From: Mycobacterium lehmannii
Lineage (GTDB): Bacteria > Actinomycetota > Actinomycetes > Mycobacteriales > Mycobacteriaceae
DNA: 64,000 nucleotides
Reading direction: 5' to 3'
Assembly: GCF_002245535.1 (NCBI RefSeq)
Contig: NZ_NKCN01000025.1
Span: 1-64,000 of the forward strand
Shown here: one piece after another, positions 8,358 through 17,112 of the stretch
Layout of the letters: every line of letters begins with the position of its first letter
Numbering within the stretch: position 1 is the stretch's first letter
Position numbers and translations under genes: made by a program
Notes under the pieces: model-generated
What the model saw: only the letters and a program-made list of their open reading frames with translations
Database searches by the model: none
Told to the model about the DNA's origin: nothing

Positions 8358-9236
8358 ATGACCTGGCATCCGCACGCGAACACCGCCAAGACGTTCGCTC
8401 TGCTGGTGGGGTTCTCGGCGCTGATCGTGTTCATCGCCGCGCTGTTCCGCAACACGGCGCTCATCGGCCTGGCGGTGCTGTTCGCCGTCGGCATGAACGC
8501 CTACATGTATTTCAACAGCGACAAGATCGCGCTGCGGGCGATGCACGCGCAGCCGGTCACCGAGATGCAGGCGCCGGTGATGTACCGGATCGTCCGTGAG
8601 CTGGCCACCACCGCCCGCCAGCCGATGCCGCGGCTGTACATCAGCGACACCGACGCGCCGAACGCGTTCGCCACCGGGCGCAATCCGCGTAACGCCGCGG
8701 TGTGCTGTACAACCGGCATCCTGCAGATCCTCAACGAACGCGAACTGCGGGCGGTGCTCGGCCACGAACTGTCGCACGTCTACAACCGCGACATCCTGAT
8801 CTCGAGCGTCGCGGGCGCGATGGCCGCGGTCATCACCGCGCTCGCCAACCTCGCCTACTTCGCGACGATGTTCGGCGGTAACCGCGAAGGCACGAATCCC
8901 TTTGCGATCCTGTTGGTTTCGATGCTCGGCCCCATCGCGGCGATGGTGATCAAGATGGCGGTGTCGCGGTCGCGGGAGTACCAGGCCGACCAGACCGGCG
9001 CGGAGTTGACGGGCGATCCGCTGGCGTTGGCCAGTGCGCTGCGCAAGATCAGCGCCGGCGTCGAGCAGGCGCCGCTGCCGCCCGACCCCAAGCTGGCCGA
9101 TCAGGCGCACCTGATGATCGCCAACCCGTTCCGTGCGGGCGAGAAGATCGGCAAGCTGTTCTCGACGCACCCGCCGATCGGCGACCGCATCGCCCGCCTG
9201 GAGTCGATGGCCGGCCGCGGCCCGGGTTACTACTGA
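8358..9236 (+). CDS. htpX: Membrane zinc metalloprotease HtpX
   Basis: A 292-residue integral membrane protease of the M48B family, involved in quality control of membrane proteins. Two N-terminal hydrophobic helices (residues ~14-50) are followed by the zinc site HELSH at residues 136-140. Further helices follow, then SREYQAD supplies the third ligand Glu. The C-terminus has the HPPIGDRIARLE signature. An excellent ribosome-binding site (GGAGGAGG about 7 bases upstream) fixes the ATG at 8358. It lies 68 bp after grcC1 on the same strand, as in M. tuberculosis (Rv0563). Confidence 0.94.
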   Translation: MTWHPHANTAKTFALLVGFSALIVFIAALFRNTALIGLAVLFAVGMNAYMYFNSDKIALRAMHAQPVTEMQAPVMYRIVRELATTARQPMPRLYISDTDAPNAFATGRNPRNAAVCCTTGILQILNERELRAVLGHELSHVYNRDILISSVAGAMAAVITALANLAYFATMFGGNREGTNPFAILLVSMLGPIAAMVIKMAVSRSREYQADQTGAELTGDPLALASALRKISAGVEQAPLPPDPKLADQAHLMIANPFRAGEKIGKLFSTHPPIGDRIARLESMAGRGPGYY

Positions 9237-9240
9237 CGCC

Positions 9241-9753
9241 TCACCGGTCAGGATCTGTCAGCCGCAGCTCGACCATCGGCAGGGCGGTGTTCTCGGTCGT
9301 GATCGGTGCGCCCAAGGTCGATTCGAGGACCGGCTTCATCGTCTCCCACGCCCGGCGGTGCCGGTCGACGTAACGACGCAGCGCGGCGTCAGCCTCGCCG
9401 ATGCTGAGCGGACGTGCGATCGCGGGCATCGACGCCCGGGTCCCCACGGACACCTTCACCCGGGGCTCGGCCTCGACGTTCTTGTACCACTGCGCCCGAG
9501 TTCCGAAGCCGGACGCGACGATGTAAGCGTCCTGGTCAGGACGGTCGAGCACCTCGAGGAGCACTTGCCGGGTATGCCCTGACTTGCGGCCGACATGTTC
9601 GAGCAACAGGATCCGCGAGCCGAAGACAAATCCGAGGCGAGCTCGATACAGCCCGATTGGGGCCCGCATCAGCCGACGTGACCGCAGAGCCTTGACGCCT
9701 GCACCGACCAACACGTCCGAGGCTGTGCGACCCAGGTTCGAAAGCGCACGCAT
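9241..9753 (-). CDS. Deazaflavin (F420)-dependent nitroreductase-family protein
   Basis: A 170-residue protein of the Ddn-like split-barrel family, which binds F420H2 and reduces quinones or nitro compounds. The HVGRKSGHTRQVLLEV segment and the GSGFGTRAQWYKN-like stretch (here VASGFGTRAQWYKNVEAEP) are diagnostic. There is no signal peptide. The start at 9753 follows a strong AAGGAGG site. It converges on htpX, 4 bp from its stop. The exact substrate is unknown; menaquinone is a plausible one for the family. Confidence 0.85.
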   Translation of the reverse strand: MRALSNLGRTASDVLVGAGVKALRSRRLMRAPIGLYRARLGFVFGSRILLLEHVGRKSGHTRQVLLEVLDRPDQDAYIVASGFGTRAQWYKNVEAEPRVKVSVGTRASMPAIARPLSIGEADAALRRYVDRHRRAWETMKPVLESTLGAPITTENTALPMVELRLTDPDR

Positions 9754-9909
9754 CGAAATCCTCCTTTGCTGTTCGTATGCGCCACCCGTGCGAGTGCGCT
9801 GTGTGAGCGGCCCGCAGAGTCCTTGTCTGCGTGCGTCAAAGGGGAGTAGAACCGACAGTACGGACCACCCCGACGGACGGCGAACCCAACGGAAGGGCGG
9901 TAGGTCGGT

Positions 9910-10986
9910 ATGTCACCGGCGATGTCGTTGAGCGGGCCTGCCCGGTTGGAACAGCGGGTCGCGCGAATCTGCGCGCGGGCTCACGATCCGCTCGAACTAT
10001 TGGCTGCGGTGGCCACCGCCGTGAGGGCCGAGATCTCATACGCCGCTGCGGGCTGGCTGCTCACCGACCCCGACACTCTGCTCATCACCGGGGTGCACGC
10101 CGAGAACGTCACACGTCAGCAGAACCTCGACCTCATCGAATGCGAGTTGACCACCGACGACGTGAACAAGTTCGTCGACCTCGCGCGACGGGACGTCCCG
10201 GCGGCGTCGCTCGGCATCGAGACCGCCGGTGACCTGAGCCGCAGCGCGCGGTGGTCGAAGATCTACCAGCCCAACGGATACGGCGACGAGATGCGCGGCG
10301 TCTTCAATTCGGGGTCGGTCACCTGGGGGCACTTCTGCCTGACCCGGCGGGCCGAGGATGCGTTCTTCACCGAGGGCGAGGTCGCGACGATGGCGGGGCT
10401 CTGCCCGCACGTGGCCAACGGCATCCGGGCATCCCTCCAACTCGGCGAGAAGCCCGCGCCAAGTGTTGCCGCAGCACCCGCACTGGTGATGTTCGCCGAC
10501 GACGGCAGCATCGAGTCGATGACACCGCAGGTCACCGACTGGCTGGGGCCGGTCGAGGACGAAGGTTTGGAGAGCACCATCGTGCTGCACGAGGTCGCTC
10601 ACCAGGCGCGTGTTCTCGCCGAAACCGGTGTCGGTGAGCCGGCGATGGCGCGCACCAGGGCGCGCTCGGGAGACTGGCTCGTGGTGCGGGCAGTCCGTAT
10701 GGAGCGAGAGGGGTCCAGAACAGGTTGCACCGCAGTGGTTTTGGAACAGGCGCGGCGTTCGGACATTGCGCCGCTGCTGGTCCACCTGAGTCAGCTGACC
10801 CGTCGTGAGAAGGAGGTCACCCAGCTGCTGTTGACCGGCATGTCCACCAGGGAGATCGCCGGCCGGCTGTGGATCACCGCCGAGACGCTGCGCGGTCACG
10901 TCAAGGCGATCTTCGCCAAACTCGGTGTGAACAGCCGTCCGGAGCTGGCAGCACTACTCTCGCAAGATCTCGTCCTTCGGCGATGA
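9910..10986 (+). CDS. LuxR-family transcriptional regulator with an N-terminal sensor-like region
   Basis: A 358-residue regulator. The C-terminal ~65 residues form a LuxR/GerE helix-turn-helix (LTRREKEVTQLLLTGMSTREIAGRLWITAETLRGHVKAIFAKLGVNSR). The first ~180 residues look like a GAF-type sensory domain (AAVATAVRAEISYAAAGWLLTDPDTLLITGVHAEN), followed by a linker. No receiver domain or ATPase motif is seen. The start could also be the ATG four codons later. Its 3' end overlaps the convergent monooxygenase gene by 33 bp. The target genes and ligand are unknown. Confidence 0.85.
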   Translation: MSPAMSLSGPARLEQRVARICARAHDPLELLAAVATAVRAEISYAAAGWLLTDPDTLLITGVHAENVTRQQNLDLIECELTTDDVNKFVDLARRDVPAASLGIETAGDLSRSARWSKIYQPNGYGDEMRGVFNSGSVTWGHFCLTRRAEDAFFTEGEVATMAGLCPHVANGIRASLQLGEKPAPSVAAAPALVMFADDGSIESMTPQVTDWLGPVEDEGLESTIVLHEVAHQARVLAETGVGEPAMARTRARSGDWLVVRAVRMEREGSRTGCTAVVLEQARRSDIAPLLVHLSQLTRREKEVTQLLLTGMSTREIAGRLWITAETLRGHVKAIFAKLGVNSRPELAALLSQDLVLRR

Positions 10987-12132
10987 CTCTCGAAGCTCAG
11001 AAGCCGCCAGCTGCGCGGCGATCTCGTCGGCTACCCGTCTGGCGAGTGTTCCCACGAATCTCGTCAGCCCCGGCCGGTACACGTAGCCGACGAAGCGAAG
11101 ACCCGGCAACACCTCGCCACCACGGCCGTCACGCGGCATGCCTCGCTGCTCGAGGACATCGAGGTGAGAGACCATGGCGTCCAGCCCGGTTCGGTACCCC
11201 GTGGCCGCGACGATGGAGTCGACCTGGACGGATGTGCCGTCTGCCAGGACCGCCCCATCGGGTTGCAGTCGGTCGACGGCTGCTACCACACGAAGCGAGC
11301 GGTCGCGGATCGCGTCGACCACGTGACGGTCGACGATCGCCGTACCCGCGCCGCGGCGTTTGAGTCCGGCGATCGGCCCCTCGGGCGGCGTGGAGAACCC
11401 GAAATCGCTGAGGTCACCGACGATTCCGCGCTGCACGGCGAGCAATAGCTTGTCGACGAGCCCGGCGGGCAGCCGGAGAAAGAGCGGCATCGGCAGATCG
11501 AAGGGCAGCCCGCCGACTTCGCGCAGAAGGATGTTCGGCGGAGTGCGCACCGCCAGCAACACCTCTGGGCAACCCGAGCGGCTCAACTCGTGGGCGATCT
11601 CGAGTCCGCTGGAACCGGCGCCGGCGACCAACACACGCTGGCCGGAGAACGGGTGGGCGTTGCGGTACTGCGCGGCGTGCACGACCTGCCCGGCGAAGCG
11701 GTCCTCGGTTGCCCAGTCGGGCACAGCGGGCTGATTGAAGATGCCCGTGGCGACCACGACATGGCGCGCCCTGCGCGGCCCGCCGTTGGTTTCAACGTTC
11801 CAGCCGCCGTCGGGCGCCTGATCGAGCCGGAGCGCGTCGACGCCGAGCTCGACGGCCACACGATGGCGTCCGGCGTAGGTCTGCAGATAGTCGACGTACT
11901 GGTCGCGGGTCGGAAACTGCCCGAAGTGGCGCGGGAACGGAGCGCCGGGCAAGGCGGAGTTACGCCGGCAGGTGTTGAACCGTAGGGCGTCGTAGCGGCC
12001 GGACCAGGCCGCGCCGATCTGCCCGCCGCGCTCCACGACGGTCACATCGATCCCTCGCGCATGCAATTCTGCGGCGCAGGACAAGCCGGCCGGACCGCTG
12101 CCGATCACCAGCACGGTGTGCGCGGTTCGCAT
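10954..12132 (-). CDS. Flavin-containing monooxygenase (YUCCA/FMO-like)
   Basis: A 392-residue FAD- and NADPH-binding monooxygenase. The first Rossmann motif is VIGSGPAGLSCAAEL at residues ~9-20 and the second is VLVAGAGSSGLEIAHEL near residue 170. Between them, VVVATGIFNQP is the conserved ATG-containing strand, and VAATGYRTGLD occurs near residue 310. This order is that of group B flavoprotein monooxygenases (FMO/NMO). In M. tuberculosis a monooxygenase (Rv0565c) lies in the same place between gpsA and yajQ; here the gene is shorter and lies left of gpsA. The substrate is unknown. Confidence 0.85.
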   Translation of the reverse strand: MRTAHTVLVIGSGPAGLSCAAELHARGIDVTVVERGGQIGAAWSGRYDALRFNTCRRNSALPGAPFPRHFGQFPTRDQYVDYLQTYAGRHRVAVELGVDALRLDQAPDGGWNVETNGGPRRARHVVVATGIFNQPAVPDWATEDRFAGQVVHAAQYRNAHPFSGQRVLVAGAGSSGLEIAHELSRSGCPEVLLAVRTPPNILLREVGGLPFDLPMPLFLRLPAGLVDKLLLAVQRGIVGDLSDFGFSTPPEGPIAGLKRRGAGTAIVDRHVVDAIRDRSLRVVAAVDRLQPDGAVLADGTSVQVDSIVAATGYRTGLDAMVSHLDVLEQRGMPRDGRGGEVLPGLRFVGYVYRPGLTRFVGTLARRVADEIAAQLAASELRESSPKDEILRE

Positions 12133-12291
12133 TCGGTTCCTCCGTGACGTTGCCTGACTACAGCGTCGGCCGAAGCCGCGCTCGGCGCCACCCCACAGGT
12201 GGGGGGTTCACAACCGGCGGGTCGACGTCGGTAACACCGTGTCGACCTGCGGCGATGTGATTCGTATGCTGCGAGGATCCGCCGCACCCCT

Positions 12292-12297
12292 TAGGGT
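12292..12297 (+). promoter_or_regulatory. Putative -10 element for the secreted-protein gene
   Basis: TAGGGT fits TANNNT and is 7 bases before the GTG at 12305. This supports that start as a leaderless one and argues against the ATG codons upstream. Confidence 0.35.
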
Positions 12298-12304
12298 GTG
12301 GACC

Positions 12305-12841
12305 GTGCTGAACCGGGTGTTGATCGGCGTCGTCGGGTCCGCGGGGGCGGCCCTGATCGGCGCGCAAGGTATCGCCGTAGCTCAACCGTCCGAACCACCG
12401 CCGCCACCGGCGCCGAACGTCAATGCGCTCGCACCGGTGAAGCTGTCGGAGTTCGCGAAGATGGACGGCCACTGGTACGCGTTCAAGACCCCGGACGGGT
12501 TGACGTGCGTCCTGCAGCGCAACGGCGGCTACGGCTGCAGCGGCGCGATCCCCTCGGCACCGGACGGCGCGAACTTCGTCAGCGGCGGCCCGGGTGTTCC
12601 GCAGTTCTCCGCGACGACGGCCGACGTGTTCGCCGTCGTCGGCGACGCCAAGCCGCTTCCGGCCGGTTCGCGGATCAGCTTCCAGACCGTCAGCTGCGGC
12701 AGCGACGGCGGTATGACCACGTGCTCGGACAGCCGCAACCAGTCCGGCTTCGTGTTGTCCCCCGCGGGCAGCTACATCATCAACGGCGGCAGGGATCCGC
12801 TGCTCGAGCGGCCCGAGGGCACCAACCCCTTCTTCAACTGA
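12305..12841 (+). CDS. Secreted mycobacterial protein of unknown function
   Basis: A 178-residue exported protein. With the GTG at 12305 it begins with a short basic end and a hydrophobic core (RVLIGVVGSAGAALIGAQGIAVA), then a Pro-rich linker (PPPPPAP). The folded part has four Cys in two close groups (LTCVLQRNGGYGCSG and VSCGSDGGMTTCS), suggesting two disulfides. In-frame ATGs at 12239 and 12266 would put 13-22 extra residues before the signal peptide. The repeated TPDG/GG-rich pattern is seen in other mycobacterial secreted proteins, but I cannot name the family. It converges on gpsA, 3 bp from its stop. Confidence 0.72.
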   Translation: MLNRVLIGVVGSAGAALIGAQGIAVAQPSEPPPPPAPNVNALAPVKLSEFAKMDGHWYAFKTPDGLTCVLQRNGGYGCSGAIPSAPDGANFVSGGPGVPQFSATTADVFAVVGDAKPLPAGSRISFQTVSCGSDGGMTTCSDSRNQSGFVLSPAGSYIINGGRDPLLERPEGTNPFFN

Positions 12842-12844
12842 GCG

Positions 12845-13870
12845 CTAGAACCCCGCGCCGTGCACCTCGTGCCCGGGCTTTTCGACCATCAGGCCGCGGT
12901 ACGCCTCTTCGACACTGGAGCCGTGGTTGACCACTGCGTCGACCTCGCGAGCGATCGGCATCGAAATCCCGTACTGGTCAGCGAATTCCATGATGACGCT
13001 GGCGGCCTTGACGCCCTCGGCGACCTGGTTCATCGACGCGATGATCTCGTCAATCGGCTTGCCCGCGCCCAACTGCTCGCCGACGTGGCGGTTGCGGCTG
13101 CGCTGGCTGGTGCACGTGACGATCAGGTCACCGATGCCGGCCAGGCCGGCGAATGTGTCGCGGTGCCCGCCGGTCGCCTCGCCGAGTTTGGACATCTCGC
13201 GGATCGCGCGGGCCATCACCATCGCCCGTGTGTTCTCGCCGATACCGAGCGAGTAGCCCATGCCGACCGCGATCGCGTAGACGTTCTTCAACGCCCCGGC
13301 CATCTCCACGCCGACCACGTCGTCGGTGGTGTAGGTGCGAAACCGCTTGGTGCGGAACAGTCGTGCCAGGTCCGCCGCGAGTTGCTGGTCGGGCATGGCG
13401 AGCACCGCGGCGGCGGCGTACCCCTCGGCCACCTCGCGCGCGATGTTCGGCCCGGCCAGGATTCCGGCCGGATGTCCGGGCAGCACCTCGGAGACGACCT
13501 GGCTCATCCGATAGTTGGTGCCCTGCTCGAGACCCTTGACCAGCGACACCACCGGGACCCACGGCCGCAGCTCCCTGGCCAGTTCGGTGAGCACGGCGCG
13601 GAAGCCGTGTGACGGCACGCCCATGACGATGACGTCGGCGCACGACGCCGCCTCGGAAAAGTCCGTCGTCGCCTTCAGACCGTCCGGAAGCTCGACCTCG
13701 TTGCCCAGGTACTTCGAGTTGCGGTGGTTGTCGTTGATGTCATCGGCGGTCTCCGCAGAGCGCACCCACTGCAGCGTCGGCCCGCGGCGGGCGCAGATGG
13801 ACGCCACGGTGGTGCCCCAGGAGCCTCCACCGAGAACGACGACTTGGGGAACACGTTGCGCAGGTGCCAT
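12845..13870 (-). CDS. gpsA: Glycerol-3-phosphate dehydrogenase [NAD(P)+]
   Basis: A 341-residue enzyme reducing dihydroxyacetone phosphate to sn-glycerol 3-phosphate for phospholipid synthesis. The N-terminal motif VVVLGGGSWGTTVA binds NAD(P)H. VSLVKGLE and GPNIAREVAEG lie in the middle. GALKNVYAIAVGM carries the catalytic Lys, and GDLIVTCTSQRSRNRHVGE is a family signature. The start MAPAQRVPQ at 13870 gives the same length as Rv0564c. The open frame extends upstream but the extension is not family-like. Confidence 0.95.
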   Translation of the reverse strand: MAPAQRVPQVVVLGGGSWGTTVASICARRGPTLQWVRSAETADDINDNHRNSKYLGNEVELPDGLKATTDFSEAASCADVIVMGVPSHGFRAVLTELARELRPWVPVVSLVKGLEQGTNYRMSQVVSEVLPGHPAGILAGPNIAREVAEGYAAAAVLAMPDQQLAADLARLFRTKRFRTYTTDDVVGVEMAGALKNVYAIAVGMGYSLGIGENTRAMVMARAIREMSKLGEATGGHRDTFAGLAGIGDLIVTCTSQRSRNRHVGEQLGAGKPIDEIIASMNQVAEGVKAASVIMEFADQYGISMPIAREVDAVVNHGSSVEEAYRGLMVEKPGHEVHGAGF

Positions 13871-14025
13871 GCCGATCAGGGTAGGTCGGACGGCCCAAAA
13901 CCAGGGCGTATTCGGAAACGACGGCTCAGTGTGCGCGCCGATTTCTGCGGCAGGGCCGTGCTTGACCGGGTCGACCCGACCCTCAGGCAGAAGTGGGCGC
14001 ACTCACGCTAGGTGGCTCCGAGCGC

Positions 14026-14517
14026 TCAGCGGTAGTTGACGAACTGCAGTGCCACGTCGAGGTCGGCGCCTTTGAGCAGGGCGATCACCGCCTGCAGATC
14101 GTCGCGCTTCTTGCTGCTGACGCGGATCTCCTCGCCCTGGATCTGTGCCTTGACGCCCTTGGGGCCCTCGTCGCGGATCAGCTTGGTGATCTTCTTGGCC
14201 TGCTCGCTCGTGATGCCCTGTTTGATCTGGCCGCTGACCTTGTAGGTCTTGCCCGACGCCTGCGGATCGCCGGCGTCGAACGCCTTCATCGAGATGTCGC
14301 GGCGCACGAGCTTCTCCTTGAACACGTCGACGGCGGCCTTGGCGCGCTCCTCGGTCGAGCTGGTGATGACGACGGTCTCCTCGCCCTGCCACTCGATCGA
14401 CGTGTCGGTGCCGCGGAAGTCGTAGCGGGTGGCCAGCTCCTTGGCGGCCTGGTTCAGCGCGTTGTCCACCTCCTGGCGGTCGACCTTGCTCACGACATCG
14501 AACGATGAATCCGCCAT
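14026..14517 (-). CDS. YajQ-family (UPF0234) nucleotide-binding protein
   Basis: A 163-residue cytoplasmic protein of the YajQ family, made of two small RRM-like halves. MADSSFDVVSKVDRQEVDNALNQA at the start and GPKGVKAQIQGEEIRVSSKKRDDLQAVIALLK near the end are family signatures. Members bind nucleic acid or cyclic-di-GMP in other bacteria; the role in mycobacteria is not established. Length and position match Rv0566c. AGGAGG lies about 8 bases before the ATG. Confidence 0.93.
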   Translation of the reverse strand: MADSSFDVVSKVDRQEVDNALNQAAKELATRYDFRGTDTSIEWQGEETVVITSSTEERAKAAVDVFKEKLVRRDISMKAFDAGDPQASGKTYKVSGQIKQGITSEQAKKITKLIRDEGPKGVKAQIQGEEIRVSSKKRDDLQAVIALLKGADLDVALQFVNYR

Positions 14518-14632
14518 GGATCGGTCCTCCTAGATGCTCGACTGAGGGTCTGGTCCCGTTTTCGTCTTCGGACCATCCTCGTTGTACCCTGCAAGTCGCA
14601 CCAAACCGGGTCACCCGGCGGTGCAGCACCCA

Positions 14633-14715
14633 GGCAGGTTGCCCGAGCGGCCAATGGGAGCGGACTGTAAATCCGTCGGCTTACGCCTACGCAGGTTCGA
14701 ATCCTGCACCTGCCA
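14633..14715 (+). tRNA. tRNA-Tyr (anticodon GTA)
   Basis: An 83-nt class II tRNA. The acceptor arms GGCAGGT (14633-14639) and ACCTGCC (14708-14714) pair perfectly, with discriminator A at 14715. The anticodon loop CTGTAAA has GTA at 14667-14669. A long variable arm follows, then a canonical GGTTCGAATCC T arm. CCA is not encoded. A -10-like TACCCT lies at 14585-14590. It sits between yajQ (divergent) and a TetR gene. Confidence 0.96.
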
Positions 14716-14771
14716 CGCTATTCAGGTCGTTTGAGCGGGCCTGATGTGTTATGACCGCTCGCTTCCACCTC

Positions 14772-15449
14772 CTACGGCAATGCCCGAAGCACCACGCCTC
14801 GCTGCCGAGAGCCCTTTAGCGCAGCGAGCGTCTCCTCGGACGGCGCAGCGGTGAGCATGGCGACGAAGTCGTCGAGCAGTGCGCTCACGTGCAACGCGTA
14901 CGACGCGACCGGTTGTCCGAAAGAGCGATATCGGTGACGGTCGGCGCACGCGTGCACACACATTGCGGAGACCTTGTGGATCCGCTCGTCGCGGATGGCT
15001 CGCGGAATGTGCTTGGTGAGATCGCCGACCCTTCGGACGTACTCGCGATGGGACTGCGCGTGCTCCTCCGGTAGCGAGGCCAGCGGGCTGACTGACGAGT
15101 CATAGCGCAGTAGCTGTTCGAGGAACGATACGTAGAAGCAATTCTCGTCCTCGGCCATCTCGATGAGCGGCAACTGGTGCGCCTCGACAATGCCCCGTAG
15201 GTCATCGGAGCCGGCGCGCGCCGCCAGCAGCCGGCGTCGCTGCGTCAGGTGTTCCAGCCGGTTCAGCAGGATCGCTTGCACCAGAGCCTCTTTGGACCCG
15301 AAGTGGTACTGCACCGCCGACTTGTTGGCCATGCCCGCCTCGGTGCCGATTTGACGAAGCGGCACACCGTCGAGACCGCGTTGGGCGAACAGCCGCTCCG
15401 CGGTGAGCACCAACTGTTGCTTCGGCGACAGTTCCACTGACACGGACAT
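14772..15449 (-). CDS. TetR-family transcriptional regulator
   Basis: A 225-residue repressor-type protein. The N-terminal helix-turn-helix spans residues ~10-55 (VLTAERLFAQRGLDGVPLRQIGTEAGMANKSAVQYHFGSKEALVQAIL), followed by an all-helical ligand domain. It is divergent from a four-gene oxidoreductase operon. The 79-bp gap contains a perfect 18-bp palindrome, so it most likely represses itself and that operon until a substrate or its CoA derivative binds. Ligand unknown. Confidence 0.9.
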   Translation of the reverse strand: MSVSVELSPKQQLVLTAERLFAQRGLDGVPLRQIGTEAGMANKSAVQYHFGSKEALVQAILLNRLEHLTQRRRLLAARAGSDDLRGIVEAHQLPLIEMAEDENCFYVSFLEQLLRYDSSVSPLASLPEEHAQSHREYVRRVGDLTKHIPRAIRDERIHKVSAMCVHACADRHRYRSFGQPVASYALHVSALLDDFVAMLTAAPSEETLAALKGSRQRGVVLRALP

Positions 15450-15475
15450 GGCAAGACAATCTCATACTGGACGGA

Positions 15476-15493
15476 TTAAGTCTAGGGACTTAA
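15476..15493. promoter_or_regulatory. Palindromic TetR operator candidate
   Basis: TTAAGTC-TAGG-GACTTAA is a perfect 7+7 bp inverted repeat with a 4-bp spacer. It lies 26 bp from the TetR start and 35 bp from the first operon start, where it would block both promoters. I do not recognise it as the KstR or KstR2 site. It is the only good symmetric site I found in the gap. Confidence 0.6.
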
Positions 15494-15528
15494 AGTGCAG
15501 TCATTCGTCTTCACCGAGAGAGGTGCCT

Positions 15529-16272
15529 GTGAGCACGAACCCGCCTTATCAGGACGTGATGGTCGCCGACCCGGTCGTCGGGCCGGTGTGGGAACGGCCG
15601 GGGTTGAGTCGGCGAGACCGCCGGTTCGTCACGCTGACCTGCGTGTGTGCACTCGAAAGCGTCGACCTCATGAACCAGCACATGTACGCCGCACTGGCCA
15701 GCGGCGACATCACCTACGAGGAACTGCTCGAATTCGTCTTGCACTTCGCGGTGTACTGCGGCTGGCCGCGGGCGTCGGAAGCCGAAGGCGCGGCACGTAA
15801 TGAGTGGGTTCGATTAGCAGAAGAGCGGGGTGAGGAAGTACCGCCGAGGCCAGAACTCCCGACGGAATCGCTTGGGCCGACGGATCACGACGTTCGCCTC
15901 GACGAGGGTGAGAAGTGCTTCGTCGACGTGAACCTGCTGCCGGCTCCGCCGCGGGACTCGCCGTACTTCCAGGCCGGCATCCTGGCATTCGTCTTCGGCC
16001 ACCTCTGGCAACGACCGAACCTCGGCCGTCGTGAGCGCCGGTTGATCACGGTCGCTGCGGTCGGGGTGTCCGGTGCGCTCGGGCCGATCTATTCCCATGT
16101 CGGGTCGGCCCTGGAGTCCGGCGACATCAGCCGTTCGGAGATGAACGAAGTCATTTTGCAGTTCTCTGCCTACAGCGGATTTCCCAAGGGCCGGGTCCTC
16201 CAGACAGCCGCAGACCAGTCGTGGCAGCGCATCGCGGCCGCCATGCCAACCGCCAATGCGAAAGGAGTCTGA
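15529..16272 (+). CDS. Carboxymuconolactone decarboxylase-family protein with two CMD domains
   Basis: A 247-residue fusion of two CMD-like domains (about residues 15-100 and 150-235). Each has the family pattern RRDRRFVTLTCV / RRERRLITVAAV followed by GDITYEELLEFVLHFAVYCGWPRA / GDISRSEMNEVILQFSAYSGFPKG. The CxxC of AhpD is absent, so it is closer to gamma-carboxymuconolactone decarboxylases than to peroxidase partners. The GTG at 15529 follows GAGAGG. The upstream frame overlaps the divergent TetR gene. First gene of the operon; its stop overlaps the next start (TGATG). Confidence 0.85.
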   Translation: MSTNPPYQDVMVADPVVGPVWERPGLSRRDRRFVTLTCVCALESVDLMNQHMYAALASGDITYEELLEFVLHFAVYCGWPRASEAEGAARNEWVRLAEERGEEVPPRPELPTESLGPTDHDVRLDEGEKCFVDVNLLPAPPRDSPYFQAGILAFVFGHLWQRPNLGRRERRLITVAAVGVSGALGPIYSHVGSALESGDISRSEMNEVILQFSAYSGFPKGRVLQTAADQSWQRIAAAMPTANAKGV

Positions 16273-17105
16273 TGTCGAAGTCACTGGCAGGAAAGGTCGC
16301 CTTCATCACCGGCGCGGCGAGAGGGCAGGGCCGTGCGCACGCCGTGCGGTTGGCTCGTGAAGGAGCCGACATCATCGGAGTCGATATCTGCGAGAACATC
16401 GCGTCGATGACGTATCCGAATGCCTCGATGGCCGACCTCGACGAAACCGAGAGGCTCGTCGAGAAAGAAGGTCAACGCATGGTGGCGCGCAAAGGCGATG
16501 TTCGGAGCTATCGCGACATGCTAACCGCGGTGGATGCCGGCGTTGAGCAGTTCGGCCGTATCGACATCATCATCGCCAATGCCGGAATCGTCCGTCTAGC
16601 AGGCGAATCAGACGATTTCATGCAGGATTGGCAGGATGTGATCGACACCAACCTGACCGGCGTCTACCACACCATCCGAGCCGCGTTGCCCGTCATGCGT
16701 GGGGGCAAACAAGGTGGATCGATTGTCATCACAAGCTCCACGGCGGGTCTGAAGGGCACCGCCTCGCTCAACGCCAGCGGAAACGCCTACGCCGCAGCCA
16801 AACGCGGCGTGGTCGCACTGATGCAGAACATCGCCAACTACCTTGCCCCCGAATGGATCCGGGTGAACACCATCCACCCCACCGGAGTGCTCAGCGGAAT
16901 GACGCAGAACGAGGCGATGGACGCGCTGATGGCGCAGGCGGCTGAAGGCGGCCAGAATGCGATCTCGGGCATGGAGAACGCGCTACCGCTGCCCATCCTC
17001 CAACCCGAGGATGTCGCCCACGCTGTAGCTTTCCTGGTTTCGGAGGAGGCCAAATTCATCACCGGCATTCAGTGGCCGCTCGACGCAGGCTTCACGGTTC
17101 GGTGA
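16272..17105 (+). CDS. Mycofactocin-type short-chain dehydrogenase/reductase
   Basis: A 277-residue SDR with TGAARGQGRAHAVRLAREGADIIGVDICENI at the N-terminus, NAG in the middle and the catalytic YAAAK. The ~20-residue insertion after the second beta strand (DICENIASMTYPNASMADLDETERLVE) is the hallmark of SDRs that keep NAD(H) tightly bound and pass electrons to the peptide cofactor mycofactocin. An alcohol or hydroxy-lipid substrate is expected. AAAGGAG precedes the ATG, and the start overlaps the previous stop by one base. The mycofactocin biosynthesis genes are not in this window. Confidence 0.88.
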   Translation: MSKSLAGKVAFITGAARGQGRAHAVRLAREGADIIGVDICENIASMTYPNASMADLDETERLVEKEGQRMVARKGDVRSYRDMLTAVDAGVEQFGRIDIIIANAGIVRLAGESDDFMQDWQDVIDTNLTGVYHTIRAALPVMRGGKQGGSIVITSSTAGLKGTASLNASGNAYAAAKRGVVALMQNIANYLAPEWIRVNTIHPTGVLSGMTQNEAMDALMAQAAEGGQNAISGMENALPLPILQPEDVAHAVAFLVSEEAKFITGIQWPLDAGFTVR

Positions 17106-17112
17106 GGCAACT

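Noticed and set aside
16272..17105. Presence of a mycofactocin biosynthesis cluster
   Set aside because: Only the SDR has the insertion. No MftA-like peptide (IDGxCGVY end), radical SAM or MftF gene is in the window.
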